Origin: Chrysophaeum taylorii
Taxonomy: Eukaryota; Sar; Pelagophyceae; Pelagomonadales; Pelagomonadaceae
Assembly: GCA_029834535.1 (NCBI GenBank)
Contig: JAQMWT010000206.1
Coordinates: 1 to 64,000, forward strand
Direction of reading: 5' to 3'
Length of the DNA stretch: 64,000 bases
In this document: one piece after another, positions 10,764-21,736 of the stretch
Numbering within the stretch: the first letter of the stretch is position 1
Layout: each line of letters opens with the position of its first letter
Made by a program: the position numbers and the translations under genes
Notes under the pieces: model-generated
The model's input: the letters and a program-made list of their open reading frames with translations, nothing else
What the model was told of the DNA's origin: nothing
The model's database searches: none

Positions 10764-12754
10764 ATGAACCCAACAAAGAACAAGGATGCTGCGAGCCGAC
10801 GTTATTCGGTACTGAACCGTGGCCGCGGTGGCGTGTCATCATTATCTTCCCCTTTCAATGCGTTAAATCCAGGCGTTGCTCCAACCAGTTCTCCTAATCG
10901 GAGACACCAGACATACCTTTCGGTTGCTCAAGGAAATCAGGCCACGCCCGTGACGCCTAAGTCATCAACTGTCCAACAACAAACTAAACCGCAAGCAGCA
11001 ACGTCCGAGTACTTCCTGCTCAAGCACTGTAAATTCGATTTGATGGCGATGATGTCAGGGAACGTCATGTCACTTGGTACCCAGCCACCGAACTTCCTAC
11101 TATCACCACCTAAAGATCCTCAATGTTGGCATCAGTCCATTCAACAGCTGCTTACGGAAGCCCAACAAACAAATTTTGTGGGCAATATCCAGTTCTTGAG
11201 TTCATTACTATGTGTAAAGGCAAAGCGCATCCGGAACGCCCCTAATATATCGCCCAATGAATGTATTCGCTTCCATCGCTACCCACCCATTAAAGGGGAT
11301 GTCAAAGTACATGTGGCGTGCACCAGGTGCTATAATAAAACCATTACGCCGGGTACACCCCTTGTACTCGTTATATGCACGGAAGATGAGCTTAAAACGG
11401 ACAAAACCGCTAAAATTATCGAAGATCATCTCGCGTCTGAACAACACGCCGCGCACTGTTTTGACGTACCGCGTCCCTTCTTTCTGTTGATTTGTGTCAT
11501 GTGCAACTCATCACAACATGGGACAGCGTTAATTCGCAATAACCAACAGTCTTCTCATCTTCCATGTTAGAATGATCCTGCTGCACACATGAGAGCTATC
11601 ATTCTCCGCCTTGGAAAGTCCATTGCTATCTACGAGCTGCTCAAAGAGGCGCTCATGATAGTATGGCGAGTCGTAACGTTGATGCCTCTAAAATCATCAT
11701 CAACCCTGACGACAATGCTCCTCTCTTGTTACAGCTTCCTTATATCTCGAATGTCAATCTTGAGATCATTGTAGCGGCTTGGTCATAACTTCAATCGGTT
11801 GAGGATAAAACCTGTGTAGTGACCAACCCTGATGAGCTACTTAATGTGCTCATTGAACGCTTCGTTAATGACGTCTCTCACCAACTTAACGCGACTTCTT
11901 CCGAGACGGTACCGCCAATGCTTAAATACTTCCGCCAACTTCCACCGGAACACCAATCCTCTTTTAAAAACGTGCTAGTCCAGGTTGGCTAACCCTCCGC
12001 TATAATCGATGCCATTTCAGATAATACATTATCTGAAGGTGTAACACCAGCATCAGTCGAAACTCCATCCGCCGAGTCCACGCCAGACACATCTAATGAT
12101 AACATGGTTGAATCTTTACACCAGTTAAAAGAAGAGATTCAGTCGTTATCCTCACGTCGCACTAACAGTGAACAGCCATTGATGGCAAAAGATCAACCGC
12201 TATCGGTTGCGCTAAAGAACTTAACCCAGGTACAAGAAGCTTACGACAATCTACACACTCAAGTAACCGAGAACATTAAGCACGTCGCGCTCTTGGATAA
12301 CATACTATCAAGCCCCCAGATGCATCAAGATAGCGTGATACCCACCTTAGCTGTCTTTGTCCACATAATTTCAGGCTAGCTTATTTCGCCTATTGGACAG
12401 TTTCCTCCAAATACATATGACGAGGCACAACAAGCTCTAATCGACGATGCAGCCCATAATTTACATGCAGCTATGTCTGATGCACAGGATCATGTTAGTC
12501 CGGCATTGGACCTACATATGTTAACACGGGATGCAGCTATGTCCTTCCTCTCGTCTGTTATGGCACCCCTGGTCACCTTAAGTGATGCTATGACTACGAA
12601 CAATACATTTAACGACCAATCCTCCGAAGATCAGGATTCTTCCTCTCCAGAGTTAAAGGAACTGGAAGATAATAGCGAGGATGAATTGGACCACACATCT
12701 GATGTTGTGGATACCGCTTCTTTACGTAATATCACAACACGCCCGACCTCTTAA
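10764..12754 (+). pseudogene. Extra ORF3 of family A (A1 copy)
   Basis: Downstream of RNase H lies homology to the 622-residue ORF3 of A2. The first 268 residues (10764-11570) are open: a basic, Ser/Gly-rich N-terminus, a VHVACTRCYNKT segment and an LLICVMCNSSQH segment with paired cysteines. The rest contains a coiled-coil-like part (12104-12379) and an acidic tail (ELEDNSEDELDH). I do not recognise the family. It lies between RNase H and the 3' LTR, where some LTR elements carry env or other accessory genes. This copy is broken. Confidence 0.6.
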
Positions 12755-12886
12755 ATTAAACTGTCATGTTAACTTCCCATGTCTTGTTGTTGTTTGTTCA
12801 CCTGTTCGCTGCTCCTATGTACATTACCCAAGTTCCGCCCTCCAGAACGTCTGAAATGTATACACCACTTTCACACGTCGAGGGGG

Positions 12887-13008
12887 TCCAAAGAGCTACA
12901 CTACTATGTGTACGACACTGGAACTTCTCCCTCCTTTCACACCTATCTCCACAAGAGGGTTTTCTCTCCGTCAGACGGCTTTCCCTCTTTCCTTCCTTAC
13001 CCGCCCGA
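12887..13008 (+). repeat. 3' LTR of A1, left segment
   Basis: The first 122 bp of an A-family LTR, starting TCCAAAGAG just after the polypurine tract CGAGGGGG. It matches the LTRs of A2 and stops where G1 begins. The second segment is at 22718-23000. Confidence 0.88.
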
Positions 13009-13332
13009 TGTGGCAGTAACGCCCATTTCCCCACTTGCCTGCCTGCCACCTGACTTACCCTGATTGTTGCCCTGGTATTGACCTTAGGGGGGGGTGTCAT
13101 CTTGACACCCTCACCTGCGCTTCCACCGAACCCAATGTACCAGGCATTTGTATTGCCTTCTTGCTGTCTTCTTGATATTACCCTCATTTGATTGTCCGAT
13201 TTCGTGATGGCGTGAGGTATTACGCTGAGATCGGGCGTGTGGTGGTTTCACACGCGGTTCGGGTTGGGAGAAAGGGTTGTTGAGGCCCCTGGTCCGGCCA
13301 GGAGGGGGCGGGTATCTGAGAAGCCCACTACT
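13009..13332 (+). repeat. 5' LTR of G1
   Basis: 324 bp, TGTGGCAG at the start and CCACTACT at the end. Nearly identical to 22387-22717. It contains a perfect 8-bp hairpin, GGGTGTCA-TCT-TGACACCC, near 13095-13113. Confidence 0.9.
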
Positions 13333-13333
13333 A

Positions 13334-13347
13334 TGGTCTCAGAAACG
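13334..13347 (+). other. Candidate primer binding site of G1
   Basis: Starting one base after the LTR the sequence reads TGGTCTCAGAAAC. The leading TGG and overall form resemble a site for the 3' end of a tRNA, possibly a Met tRNA (often TGGTATCAGAG in other genomes). The exact tRNA is not identified. Confidence 0.5.
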
Positions 13348-13998
13348 GGAAATCGATAGTCCAACTCTCGGACTATCGATCTCCTGTTTCTCGGCGGCGA
13401 GTCGGTTCGTAACGGTCGAGTGAGTGCGAAGCCGACGCATTTGTGGGTGAAGATCCAGAGGATCACGGGTACCGCCGCGGGGTTCATTTTGCGTGATTCG
13501 GATCGAACGGGGAGCGGAGTCACTACGACCTATTGAGGCAAACATCGTAAGACCAACGAGGCAAAGACAGAGTAAGGCCTAACTTAGCTCGCGCGAGGCA
13601 GACCACCTCCCTGACGGCGAGCGACAGCACCGGGAAGGCCGTCCATAGTCTTCACGCGCAAGGCCAATACTCCCGTAAGTCCAGCGCACCGGTACAGCGC
13701 GCAGTCAGACGGCTGCCGGCAATTGTCGTCTGACGAAAAGAATACAACTAGTGAGTTGTGAGCGTCCGGATTAAGCCTATTATCCGGGCAAAGCGCGGTC
13801 ATGGCAGAGAGGCCAATGACAGAACGACCGCAGTGGTTTCAGGTCGCACAGGTGCGTCTGCAACGATTCAGTGCAGGGACTCCATTTGCGTCTATTGGGA
13901 GAACACCATTCAGTACGCCCTTTTAACGGCCGGAAGCCGAGGAAAGTGGCATCGGAAGAGAGGCAAGATCATCTGATAGCCTCGACAGCCCCCCAAGT
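13348..13998 (+). other. Leader of G1
   Basis: About 650 bp between LTR and gag. Small open frames on both strands have no recognisable content. I see no gene here. Confidence 0.55.
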
Positions 13999-16025
13999 GT
14001 GGTCATCCTTCCGGATCCACGCGCCGGCGAAGGGGGAGCTACGGTTGCGCCAGACGCAACTTCAAGACCGGGTGAGCCGACGTTCCCGTACGCACGACCC
14101 TACGAACGTGCGATGAATACTACGGAGTCATCTCGAGCGGAACCCGGACCGTTTACAGCGATGCGTGGACCAGAGGAGAGTGCACCTCCTAGGCCACCAT
14201 CCGCGAATACGAGAGCGACAGATTTTCGCGTGGATGTCGACCCCGAGGTTCTGCAGACCATCAACGAACGATTCGAGATGTACCAGTCGCAGATGGAGCA
14301 AATCAGACGTGAACTTGAGAACACCCGCCGCGACGCTCAACAACCACGCTCAGAAGTGGAGCGACAGCGGATCGACAACGATCGACTTCGGCGAATGGTG
14401 GAGGAATCCATGCAGGCGCATGCTCGAGAGGCACGACCAACCTCTCCGAATGCTACGCGTGTTACGCCCGACGACGATAATGACGCTGTATCGGCACTGA
14501 CCGACGATCAGCCACCGCGAAGTCGACCGGAGCCTACCCCGCACCATCATACTGACCCCGGTTCGGCGCGTCCTCGTGACGAAGAAGAGATACTCCATGT
14601 CGAGAAGGGAGCTGCTGGTATGACACGTATCACGTTTTCGAATCTCGCTGGGCAAATTACTAAGGACCGTTATGAGGTGGACGCGTGGTGGATGCAGTTG
14701 CGGCGTATGATGGAAGGCAAGATTGATGAACCCTCAATAGCGATGAATGTGATTGGAGGCGAGTATCAACTCGCCCCTATGGAAGCTTATCACAAATGGG
14801 AAGTGAACGGCCGCAGATGTGGAAACAATACAAGGATGGGACCATCACACTGAGAGAGTTGCGCCAGTATGATGAGGACTGTCTGGATGCTATGTAAGAG
14901 GCGACGAAGCTCCCTTGTCCACCTCGGGCTACGGTTGAGGAGCTTGAACGTGAATGGTTCAATTTACGGCAAGGGAATTTGTCATTGAATAAGTATATCG
15001 CGCGATGGGTGCAGAAATTCGGCCAGTGGAGAGCAATGTCAGGTCGTGATACTGATCCGGCTGCGTTCCGTTCGCACTTCATTGCTGGGCTCAATTCTGA
15101 GCGCTTACGGACGAGCGTCGAACTTGCTCAGGCATCACCGCATATGAAAGCATATACTCTCACCCTCAACGATGTCATTCAATTGACCATCCAGATTTCC
15201 AAGATTCTGGAAGCCAACCCTACTGCCAACATCGAAGAGGCGATTAAGAAGGAGAAGGGAAAGGAGCGCGCAACACGGATGAGGAGAGAGCAGCAGCAGC
15301 AGAGGCAGCAGTTGCAGCCAGTCCAACGAGTTGGTTATGTTACTGACTCGGGAGTTGGAACCTGGCTACCACAGGGGATAGATAACCATACGCGTCAAGC
15401 AATTACGACGCGCCTCAGTTGCGGCCGGCATGGTAGTTTTAACCACGACAACGGTGTGTGTCCTGTGCCGGACAATCCCTCGAGGAAGAGGCGTGCTGCT
15501 CAGACGTTGACGAATGCGGGTTTTCCAGCAACGCCAGAGGGACAGGAGCAATACCGACGGACGCTTTTAGCTGCAGCAGGACAGGCTTCAGTGACGCAGC
15601 TAGCGCCGCGCGTTGTGCAACAGCCACAGGTGGTCTACACAGCAGCACAGGTGCCAGGTGCAGGTCAACAGCAGCTGGTTGCAGACACTCAACAGCGTTT
15701 GGTTGCAGGCACTCAACAGCAGGTGGTCCGAAGGCAGCCCGCAGTGCAGCGGACCGCTCAGACCTCGGTGCGCCTGGAGGATCTGACTACGGCTCTCAAC
15801 ACGATGAACTTGATTCGTCAGGCACAGCAGACGGCTCCGCCGGTTAGAGGGCAACAGTCTCAGAGAGCGAACCCTAGCCAGCGCAATGATGGTGTCGCCG
15901 CTCGATGGCTTGAAGTGCTTGGCGAAGATCAGGATGACACTAAGCGAGCGGACTACTGCACTGTGCAGTATTCTGAGCTCATGGAGGGCAACGTGTATAA
16001 CGATGACGATGTTGGGGGGCGATGA
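13999..16025 (+). pseudogene. gag region of G1
   Basis: Two long frames (13999-14853 and 14979-16025) encode a gag-like protein. The N-terminal part is charged, with a coiled-coil-like stretch (INERFEMYQSQMEQIRREL). A capsid-like middle follows, and the C-terminal part is very rich in Gln (VTQLAPRVVQQPQVV). A Cys/His cluster (SCGRHGSFNHDNGVC) may replace the usual zinc knuckle. Position after the LTR supports gag. Fossil, broken. Confidence 0.65.
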
Positions 16026-16632
16026 TGATAGCTTCTCTGCAGAAGGCTATTCCCCTGGTGACCTCATGGAACCTCCTTCCTTTTTGGTCATCACTGAAGA
16101 CGCATGGGTGGAGGAGCAGGAGCAAAGTACCGAAGTGACTGGAGTTGCATCTAGAGTTCCCTCGGAAGACGAAGATAATCGTGGCGAATTGGGGTATACG
16201 ATTGTTCGTGTGGGACAAGATACCTTGGTCGCTATGGATATAGTGCCACCGAGGGACGACTGCGCCGAGCGTTATGCCGCTCACCCTTCCATCTCTTCGG
16301 ATTTCGAGAGTTTCTGCCCTCAGACTGCGTTGAATACCACTCAGGATCCCGACCATCGTGAAAATAAAGCCGCAAGGTACGATGGCACGAGATCCGCCTC
16401 TTTGACGTATGTGCCTGTGGCTGTCTCTTCGCTATATGGTTCGAAATATTCCATCATCGCTGCCGGGTTGGATGGCATGGCTGATCCCCCCTACATCGAT
16501 CACCGCTCGTATCGCAAACTTGATCGTGACGGCAAAATCATCTATCGTCAGCCACTCCCTACGATTCGCACTCTAAATGGGCCAGGAGGTTCGGGAGCTG
16601 CTATTCGATAATGGGTCATTCTCCGGATCTCC

Positions 16633-17715
16633 TTGGTGCCGACGACATCCATGCTGCTCATGTTCTTCGTTGGTCAAACGAATGGGCAGTTACTATTAGG
16701 AGCACGAGAATTACGACTCTTGGGTACGATTTTGGATTATGCGACAGAGAGAGCTATTTTTCGGCGTTCTGAAGTGACCATTGGAGTTCTCAAGAATCGG
16801 ACTTCCGCCTCGCCACAAGACCAGCATGGAATTGTCCTTTACAATGATGCATTCGATGCGACTCCGCAGGTAGTGCAGATGTTCCCGACAGCTAAGCTTG
16901 CTGTGCAATACGGAAATATCCAAACTTGGACGCCAGTTGGTAAACCGTGGAGTTATGACAGTCTACAGCGCTCTATTCGTAACAGAGCGAGTCACCATCA
17001 CGTTCCTCCCGGTGATCAGACTGCTGGAAAAGCGGAAGACCAACTTAAATGCCCTGCAGACCAGGCAGATATCATCCCTCATTTCGCGTACGCGACGAGT
17101 ACTCGATTTCTTCTTCCAAGCCAACCGTACTTCTTGGAGATGGAGTGCGATGTGCCGCTGGAAAAGGGTCACGTATTCCGACCTCATCGGTCACTCCTCC
17201 AAGATCGCCGCCTTGTACCTGGTTCCTATTCATCGTATTGTGCTGATGAGCCCAACGAAGTTCATGTGGCTGTGGAGCACATTGGTGACGAACCCATTGG
17301 TATCGACCCCGAAGTCCCGGTGGTCGAAGGCGAGATCATGTCGCATGAAGGATGTGTCAACATGCAGCTAGGAGCCACTGATGACGTGTGTCATGCAACT
17401 CTTACGGCGGCTGTTGACGACGATGAAGTCGAGGAGGATGTCTCGAGTGACAGACCTACTCCTCAGCCACCTCCAGATGAAGAAGTGAAAAAAACACCAG
17501 AAACGGAGATGGAGGCGACCACGAAGGAGCTGCTATCTAAGCACGCCTCCTTGGTAAGGATGCCCATCACCTACTCGTCTACTTTGCTGGCGCTGGAGGA
17601 TCAACGTCGGGTGTCCGGCGATGCAATGAGCTATATGGCAGTTCATTTCGCATTGTCCTGGCTTTGGATGCTTGTCCTCAAGCCCGAGCCACCTTTGAGC
17701 TCAATTGTCCGATGA
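16633..17715 (+). CDS. Protease-adjacent acidic region of G1
   Basis: A 360-residue frame between gag and the methyltransferase. Retroviral-type protease would be expected about here, and a DNGS-containing stretch near 16600 just upstream is a possible active-site motif. The C-terminal half is strongly acidic with Pro/Glu runs (PTPQPPPDEEVKK) and reads as a linker. I cannot assign it more firmly. It overlaps the start of the methyltransferase frame. Confidence 0.45.
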   Translation: MVPTTSMLLMFFVGQTNGQLLLGARELRLLGTILDYATERAIFRRSEVTIGVLKNRTSASPQDQHGIVLYNDAFDATPQVVQMFPTAKLAVQYGNIQTWTPVGKPWSYDSLQRSIRNRASHHHVPPGDQTAGKAEDQLKCPADQADIIPHFAYATSTRFLLPSQPYFLEMECDVPLEKGHVFRPHRSLLQDRRLVPGSYSSYCADEPNEVHVAVEHIGDEPIGIDPEVPVVEGEIMSHEGCVNMQLGATDDVCHATLTAAVDDDEVEEDVSSDRPTPQPPPDEEVKKTPETEMEATTKELLSKHASLVRMPITYSSTLLALEDQRRVSGDAMSYMAVHFALSWLWMLVLKPEPPLSSIVR

Positions 17716-18560
17716 TTCCCTATGTTTTGCATGAGTTGGGGGAATCTCATCGTCGTACATGCGACTTGGTGTTGTCGTATTTACATTCAGATTTTTGGAA
17801 GCATTCTTATTTTCATGCCAGTCCGCCGTGTATCTATGGGTCGACTGCCAATTTGCACTACAGGGACGCACGCAGGGGCGCTACTATCACTTCTTGGGTC
17901 CTGCGTCATTTCCGCAACGCACCTTATGGGATTGGACGATGGACGCTCGAGCAGGAACCATCAGTGATCCCTTTTGTGCATCACCAATTTTATGTGCCGC
18001 GTATTGTCGATTTCTATAGTATCACACCAGAGTTGCTGTGCTCGCGCACGCGCCTACTTGCGTGCAATGTTCGCTTGAACCTGCCGTTATTATCGCGTGT
18101 ACCACCGAATTTAAGGGACCGTTTTGGGCCAGCGTTGGGATTTACAGGTGGTCACCCGCTCATTATAGTGAACAGTTTCTCATCTACGCGCCCGGCTATC
18201 GGCCCTGCCTTCACGGTGACGCGCAATAAGCTCCACCTAGGACCTCATTTCTCGAACACCCGTCCACTCACGTTGCAGATGCACCAGGAATTTATGACCG
18301 TTCCTTCTACGTGGCAATGGGGTGCGACAGTTTCAGAGACAGCAGCTATGAAGCTGCTTGGCAGTATGGTGCCACCCGCGACTATGACGCGGATTGCGCT
18401 AGCAGTGCACAATTCGTTTGACCCTTCACTTCGAAATTCGGGTAAGTTGCGGAATCTTGCGACGACTACGCTAGCCCAACCTGATCACCATATTCTATGG
18501 TTTTCACCTTTGCTGTATAGTCGCGCATTCCATCGCTCGACCCTGCCACTCGAAGTGTGT
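17541..18560 (+). CDS. C5 DNA methyltransferase domain of G1
   Basis: One open frame carries nearly the full motif set of cytosine-C5 DNA methyltransferases in order. Motif I is VYFAGAGGSTSGV (17577-17615, SAM binding), followed by a VLALDACPQARATFELN block (motif II/III-like). Motif IV is HASPPCIYGS with the catalytic Cys codon at 17829. Motif VI is WTLEQEP (Glu kept, normally ENV or ENP). Motif VIII-like SRTRLLACN lies near 18040, motif IX-like LTLQMHQEF near 18270 and motif X LLGSMVPPATM near 18354-18389. About 290 residues suffice for a minimal catalytic domain. It lies between the protease/linker and reverse transcriptase. Self-methylation or modulation of silencing is inference. The frame itself stays open to 18845; the part after about 18560 is probably chance overlap with the next region. 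Confidence 0.87.
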
Positions 18561-19741
18561 CATGGCTTGCGCCCGATGAACTCTATTCTCCTGCGAGTCC
18601 TGCACCATCAGCTGCTGCCCCCACCACCCCGCCACCACCTTCAGTTCCATCGCCTGGGACGGCTTCGTCTTTTGCAGGGGGCACCGTCGCCACTGCGGTT
18701 ATGCAGAGCAACCAAGTCGACAACCAGCCCTCCGCAACTGCTGAAGAAGAAGGCACCGCGAAAGAGCGACCAGCGTATTTCAATAAGTACGACGTTCCGT
18801 GGGCGGACGCACCTCGCGACGAACATGGTCAACCTGTACCGGTGATGCCTCCTCACTTAGCGGGTCAGGAGAGCATGCAGGTCATCCCTCCGACCGTCGC
18901 GCAGGTCGAAGAGGTGATGACTGAATTAGGCATCACAGAGCATCCTGCTTTAGATGATGACGAGAAGCTGATGATGAAGCATTTAATCTCGTATTCGTGG
19001 GCATTTTTCGATGATGTGATGAGACCTGTTGATTCACCTGAAGTGACGCTCCGGTTCAAAGAAGAGAACCCGACTCCCGTCAAACTCTCGCCATATCGGT
19101 TGTCGAAAGAAAAGATTGAATGTTTGCGGATGCAGATTGAAGCGTGGACCCGAGACGGAGTTATTCGTCCCGCGAATTCTCCATGGGGGTTCCCTATTTT
19201 GATGTTGCCTAAGAAAGGTGCTGAGCCTGGCACTTCCAATGCTTACAGGGCAGCTGTCGACCTACGGCGCCTCAATGCATTGCTCAAGGATGATAGCTGG
19301 CCGAGTGTGAGCATGGCTGACGCGTTGATGTTTCTCATCGACAAGTTTTGTCGTTCCAGTTTGGATATTCGTTGGGGCTATCACAATTTACGATTGTCGC
19401 TAGATGCACAAGATGTGGTCACCTTCACTAGTCCTCTGGGAGCGTACAGCTACATGCGTCTACCTTTGGGAGTCAAACCAGCCGGAAGTTTGTTTTGCAA
19501 GCAGTTGAACACTGACTTGTCGCAATGGCTATATCGTGATCTTGTGGCATATATCGACGATATTCTCGCCGGTCACGCAGATACAAAGAATCACTTGCAG
19601 TGCCTTGTGCAAGTTATTCCCCATCTCGCCTTGAAGGGTACAGCGCCAAGATCAAGAAGATTCATTTTATGCAAGAAGTCATTGAGTTTTTGGGTCATTT
19701 ATCTACCCCGAACGGACTTCTTCCATCACCAAGGTCTTTAG
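18557..19741 (+). CDS. Reverse transcriptase of G1
   Basis: A 394-residue frame with a Pro/Ala-rich linker (first 60 residues) and then a Ty3/gypsy reverse transcriptase. It shows PYRLSKEKIECLRMQIE, SPWGFPILMLPKK, YRAAVDLRRLN, FTSPLGAYSYMRLPLGVKPA and the active site YIDDILAGH near 19555. It copies the element RNA into cDNA. A fossil element, though this domain reads clearly. Confidence 0.88.
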   Translation: MSWLAPDELYSPASPAPSAAAPTTPPPPSVPSPGTASSFAGGTVATAVMQSNQVDNQPSATAEEEGTAKERPAYFNKYDVPWADAPRDEHGQPVPVMPPHLAGQESMQVIPPTVAQVEEVMTELGITEHPALDDDEKLMMKHLISYSWAFFDDVMRPVDSPEVTLRFKEENPTPVKLSPYRLSKEKIECLRMQIEAWTRDGVIRPANSPWGFPILMLPKKGAEPGTSNAYRAAVDLRRLNALLKDDSWPSVSMADALMFLIDKFCRSSLDIRWGYHNLRLSLDAQDVVTFTSPLGAYSYMRLPLGVKPAGSLFCKQLNTDLSQWLYRDLVAYIDDILAGHADTKNHLQCLVQVIPHLALKGTAPRSRRFILCKKSLSFWVIYLPRTDFFHHQGL

Positions 19742-20451
19742 AAGCCATCAGACACATGCCAATTCCTGGCACTTTGTCGGATGCTGACCCTAAGAAGCAA
19801 GTGCGATCTTTCCTTGGAATGGGGAGTTTTCGCCGGCATTATGTAAGGAATTTTGCGAAAGTTGCAGAGCCATTAAGACAACTGACGTTGCCGGACGTGA
19901 AATTCAAGTGGACGAAAGAGTGTCAGGAAGCTTGGGATGCCATCATCGAGGCTATTGTCACTTCGAAGGGCGTCTATCATCCTGATTACTCGTTACCTTT
20001 TTACATTCGAACTGATGCTTCCGCGCATGGGTTGGGTGCTTACCTATTTCAAAAAGTACCAGTCGTTGACGACGATGGAAGAGAAAGAATCGAAGAGAGA
20101 GTTATCGAGTACTGGAGTCGAACCGTGCCTAAGTCGATGAGGAAGTACGATCCTCGGCGCTTGGAACTCCTCGCAGTACTCTCTGCTCTCGAAAATTTCC
20201 GATTTTATATCGAAGGTCATCAGACGAAGTTAGAGACGGATCATCGTAATTTAACGTTTCTGCGGGATTCGAATCATACGTCTGGACAGTTAGCACGATG
20301 GGCTATGCGGCTTGCTGCGTTCGACCGGGAGCTCGGATACAAGCCTGGAAGCTCCCCTGGCATGCGTATTCCGGATTGTCTGTCGCGCAACCCTATCGAC
20401 AAATTGATCGAGAAAGATGAAGACGGGGAACCGATCAATGAAGCTTTTTGA
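19600..20451 (+). CDS. RT connection and RNase H of G1
   Basis: A 283-residue frame overlapping the previous one. It holds the thumb/connection part (VIEFLGHLSTPNGLLPSP, FLGMGSFRRHYVRNFAKVAEPL) and a Ty3-type RNase H: FYIRTDASAHGLGAYLFQ, RRLELLAVLSALENFRFYI, LETDHRNLTFL and RIPDCLSRNP at the end. Confidence 0.85.
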   Translation: MPCASYSPSRLEGYSAKIKKIHFMQEVIEFLGHLSTPNGLLPSPRSLEAIRHMPIPGTLSDADPKKQVRSFLGMGSFRRHYVRNFAKVAEPLRQLTLPDVKFKWTKECQEAWDAIIEAIVTSKGVYHPDYSLPFYIRTDASAHGLGAYLFQKVPVVDDDGRERIEERVIEYWSRTVPKSMRKYDPRRLELLAVLSALENFRFYIEGHQTKLETDHRNLTFLRDSNHTSGQLARWAMRLAAFDRELGYKPGSSPGMRIPDCLSRNPIDKLIEKDEDGEPINEAF

Positions 20452-21506
20452 TTTTCCAAGAAATCCCCACCGATGTCCCTGGCACAGCTTGCTTCACCTT
20501 CTCTTCGGTGACGATGCCTATGCTGACGGACAGCGGACCCACCGCAGCTATGGTAGCAGTTAGTACGCGACAGAACGTACAACCGCCTCAATTCTCGTAC
20601 GAGTCTGAGCCAGTTGACTCCGTCGAACGTCTCCCTTTTGCGGATCAAGCGGAGGATGAGATTACTCTCGATGAGATAGCGAAAGAACAAGCTGAGGATG
20701 AAACATGCAAGCGCATCAGACGAAAGCTCGACTCTGAACAGAAAGATCAAGACGAGCAGTCATCCGTACCATATGAGGTTGATGACAACGTGTTGTATAA
20801 GGTCGATGATTCAGATTCTCAACGTCTTATTGTGGTCCCTCAGTCTATGCGAAAGCGTGTGATCGCCATGCATCACCGAGGATTGTTCGGAGGCCATGTA
20901 GGACGAGACTCCACAGCGAATCAAATCTTAGAACGGTATTGGTGGCCAAACGTCTCATCATCAGTTAATGAGTTCGTCAATGCCTGCATTATTTGCCAGA
21001 AGATTCGATCCACCATGCCTAGGCGTCATGGCTTGCTCTGTCAACCGAATCGCGTCGGAGATTGCTATGTCCTAGGTATGGATTTGATTGGACCTCTGCG
21101 AGGCGCTGACCTGTACACGTACATACTCGCAATGTACGATGCAGCATCGCATTTCTTGAAATTAGCTCTGATCAACACAAAACATGACTATTCGATTTTG
21201 AACGCGTTTGTGGACAAGATTTTACTTGAGGGATGTCTCCCACGGTGCATAGTCACGGATAATGGAAATGAGTTCGCGAACAGGTTATTTCGCACGTTTG
21301 TTCGTCAATTCAACGTACGTTATCGTACTACCCTTCCGTATCACCCTCAGAGTAATCATACTGAGCGTGTCAATCGATTCATCAAAGCCTTCTTGCGAGC
21401 TGCGATCGATGAACAGCGTCAGCCAGATTGGTCGACTTCCTCCCATATGTGTCATTCGCGTACAATAGGATGTACATTCCGGGAACGAAGATTTCACCTT
21501 TCATGA
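20448..21506 (+). CDS. Integrase of G1
   Basis: A 352-residue frame. The His-His-Cys-Cys zinc-binding part is HHRGLFGGHVGRD...CIICQKIR (about residues 140-185). The catalytic core follows: first Asp in VLGMDLIGPL, second Asp in CIVTDNGNEFANRLF, and the Glu in PYHPQSNHTERVNRFIKAF. This is standard Ty3/gypsy integrase. The sequence continues into short frames to about 21860 that hold the C-terminal part. Confidence 0.85.
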   Translation: MIFQEIPTDVPGTACFTFSSVTMPMLTDSGPTAAMVAVSTRQNVQPPQFSYESEPVDSVERLPFADQAEDEITLDEIAKEQAEDETCKRIRRKLDSEQKDQDEQSSVPYEVDDNVLYKVDDSDSQRLIVVPQSMRKRVIAMHHRGLFGGHVGRDSTANQILERYWWPNVSSSVNEFVNACIICQKIRSTMPRRHGLLCQPNRVGDCYVLGMDLIGPLRGADLYTYILAMYDAASHFLKLALINTKHDYSILNAFVDKILLEGCLPRCIVTDNGNEFANRLFRTFVRQFNVRYRTTLPYHPQSNHTERVNRFIKAFLRAAIDEQRQPDWSTSSHMCHSRTIGCTFRERRFHLS

Positions 21507-21736
21507 TGCGTACTGGCAAGCAACCCCTGTTACCACCCGATTACAATCTTTTGAGTGAACAGCGTGATCTACCGCAATCACGTCATCAGATTTTGGTGGA
21601 CTTTAAGATCAAGTTTGAATTTTATAGTCGACTCGTTACACGAGCTCACCAGAAAGCACAGGAGAGTCAAAAACTCAACTATGAGGCCCACCAAATTGAC
21701 ATCTAGTTTCCCCCAGGTGATTATGTTCTGCGTTTC

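Noticed and set aside
13003-13008. A clean 5-bp target duplication for G1
   Set aside because: Both flanks contain CCGCC, but on the left three extra bases separate it from the LTR, so it is not counted as proven.
18560-18845. Continuation of the G1 methyltransferase frame beyond motif X
   Set aside because: The sequence there is Pro/His/Leu-rich shadow translation of the linker and reverse transcriptase start, which read better in another frame.
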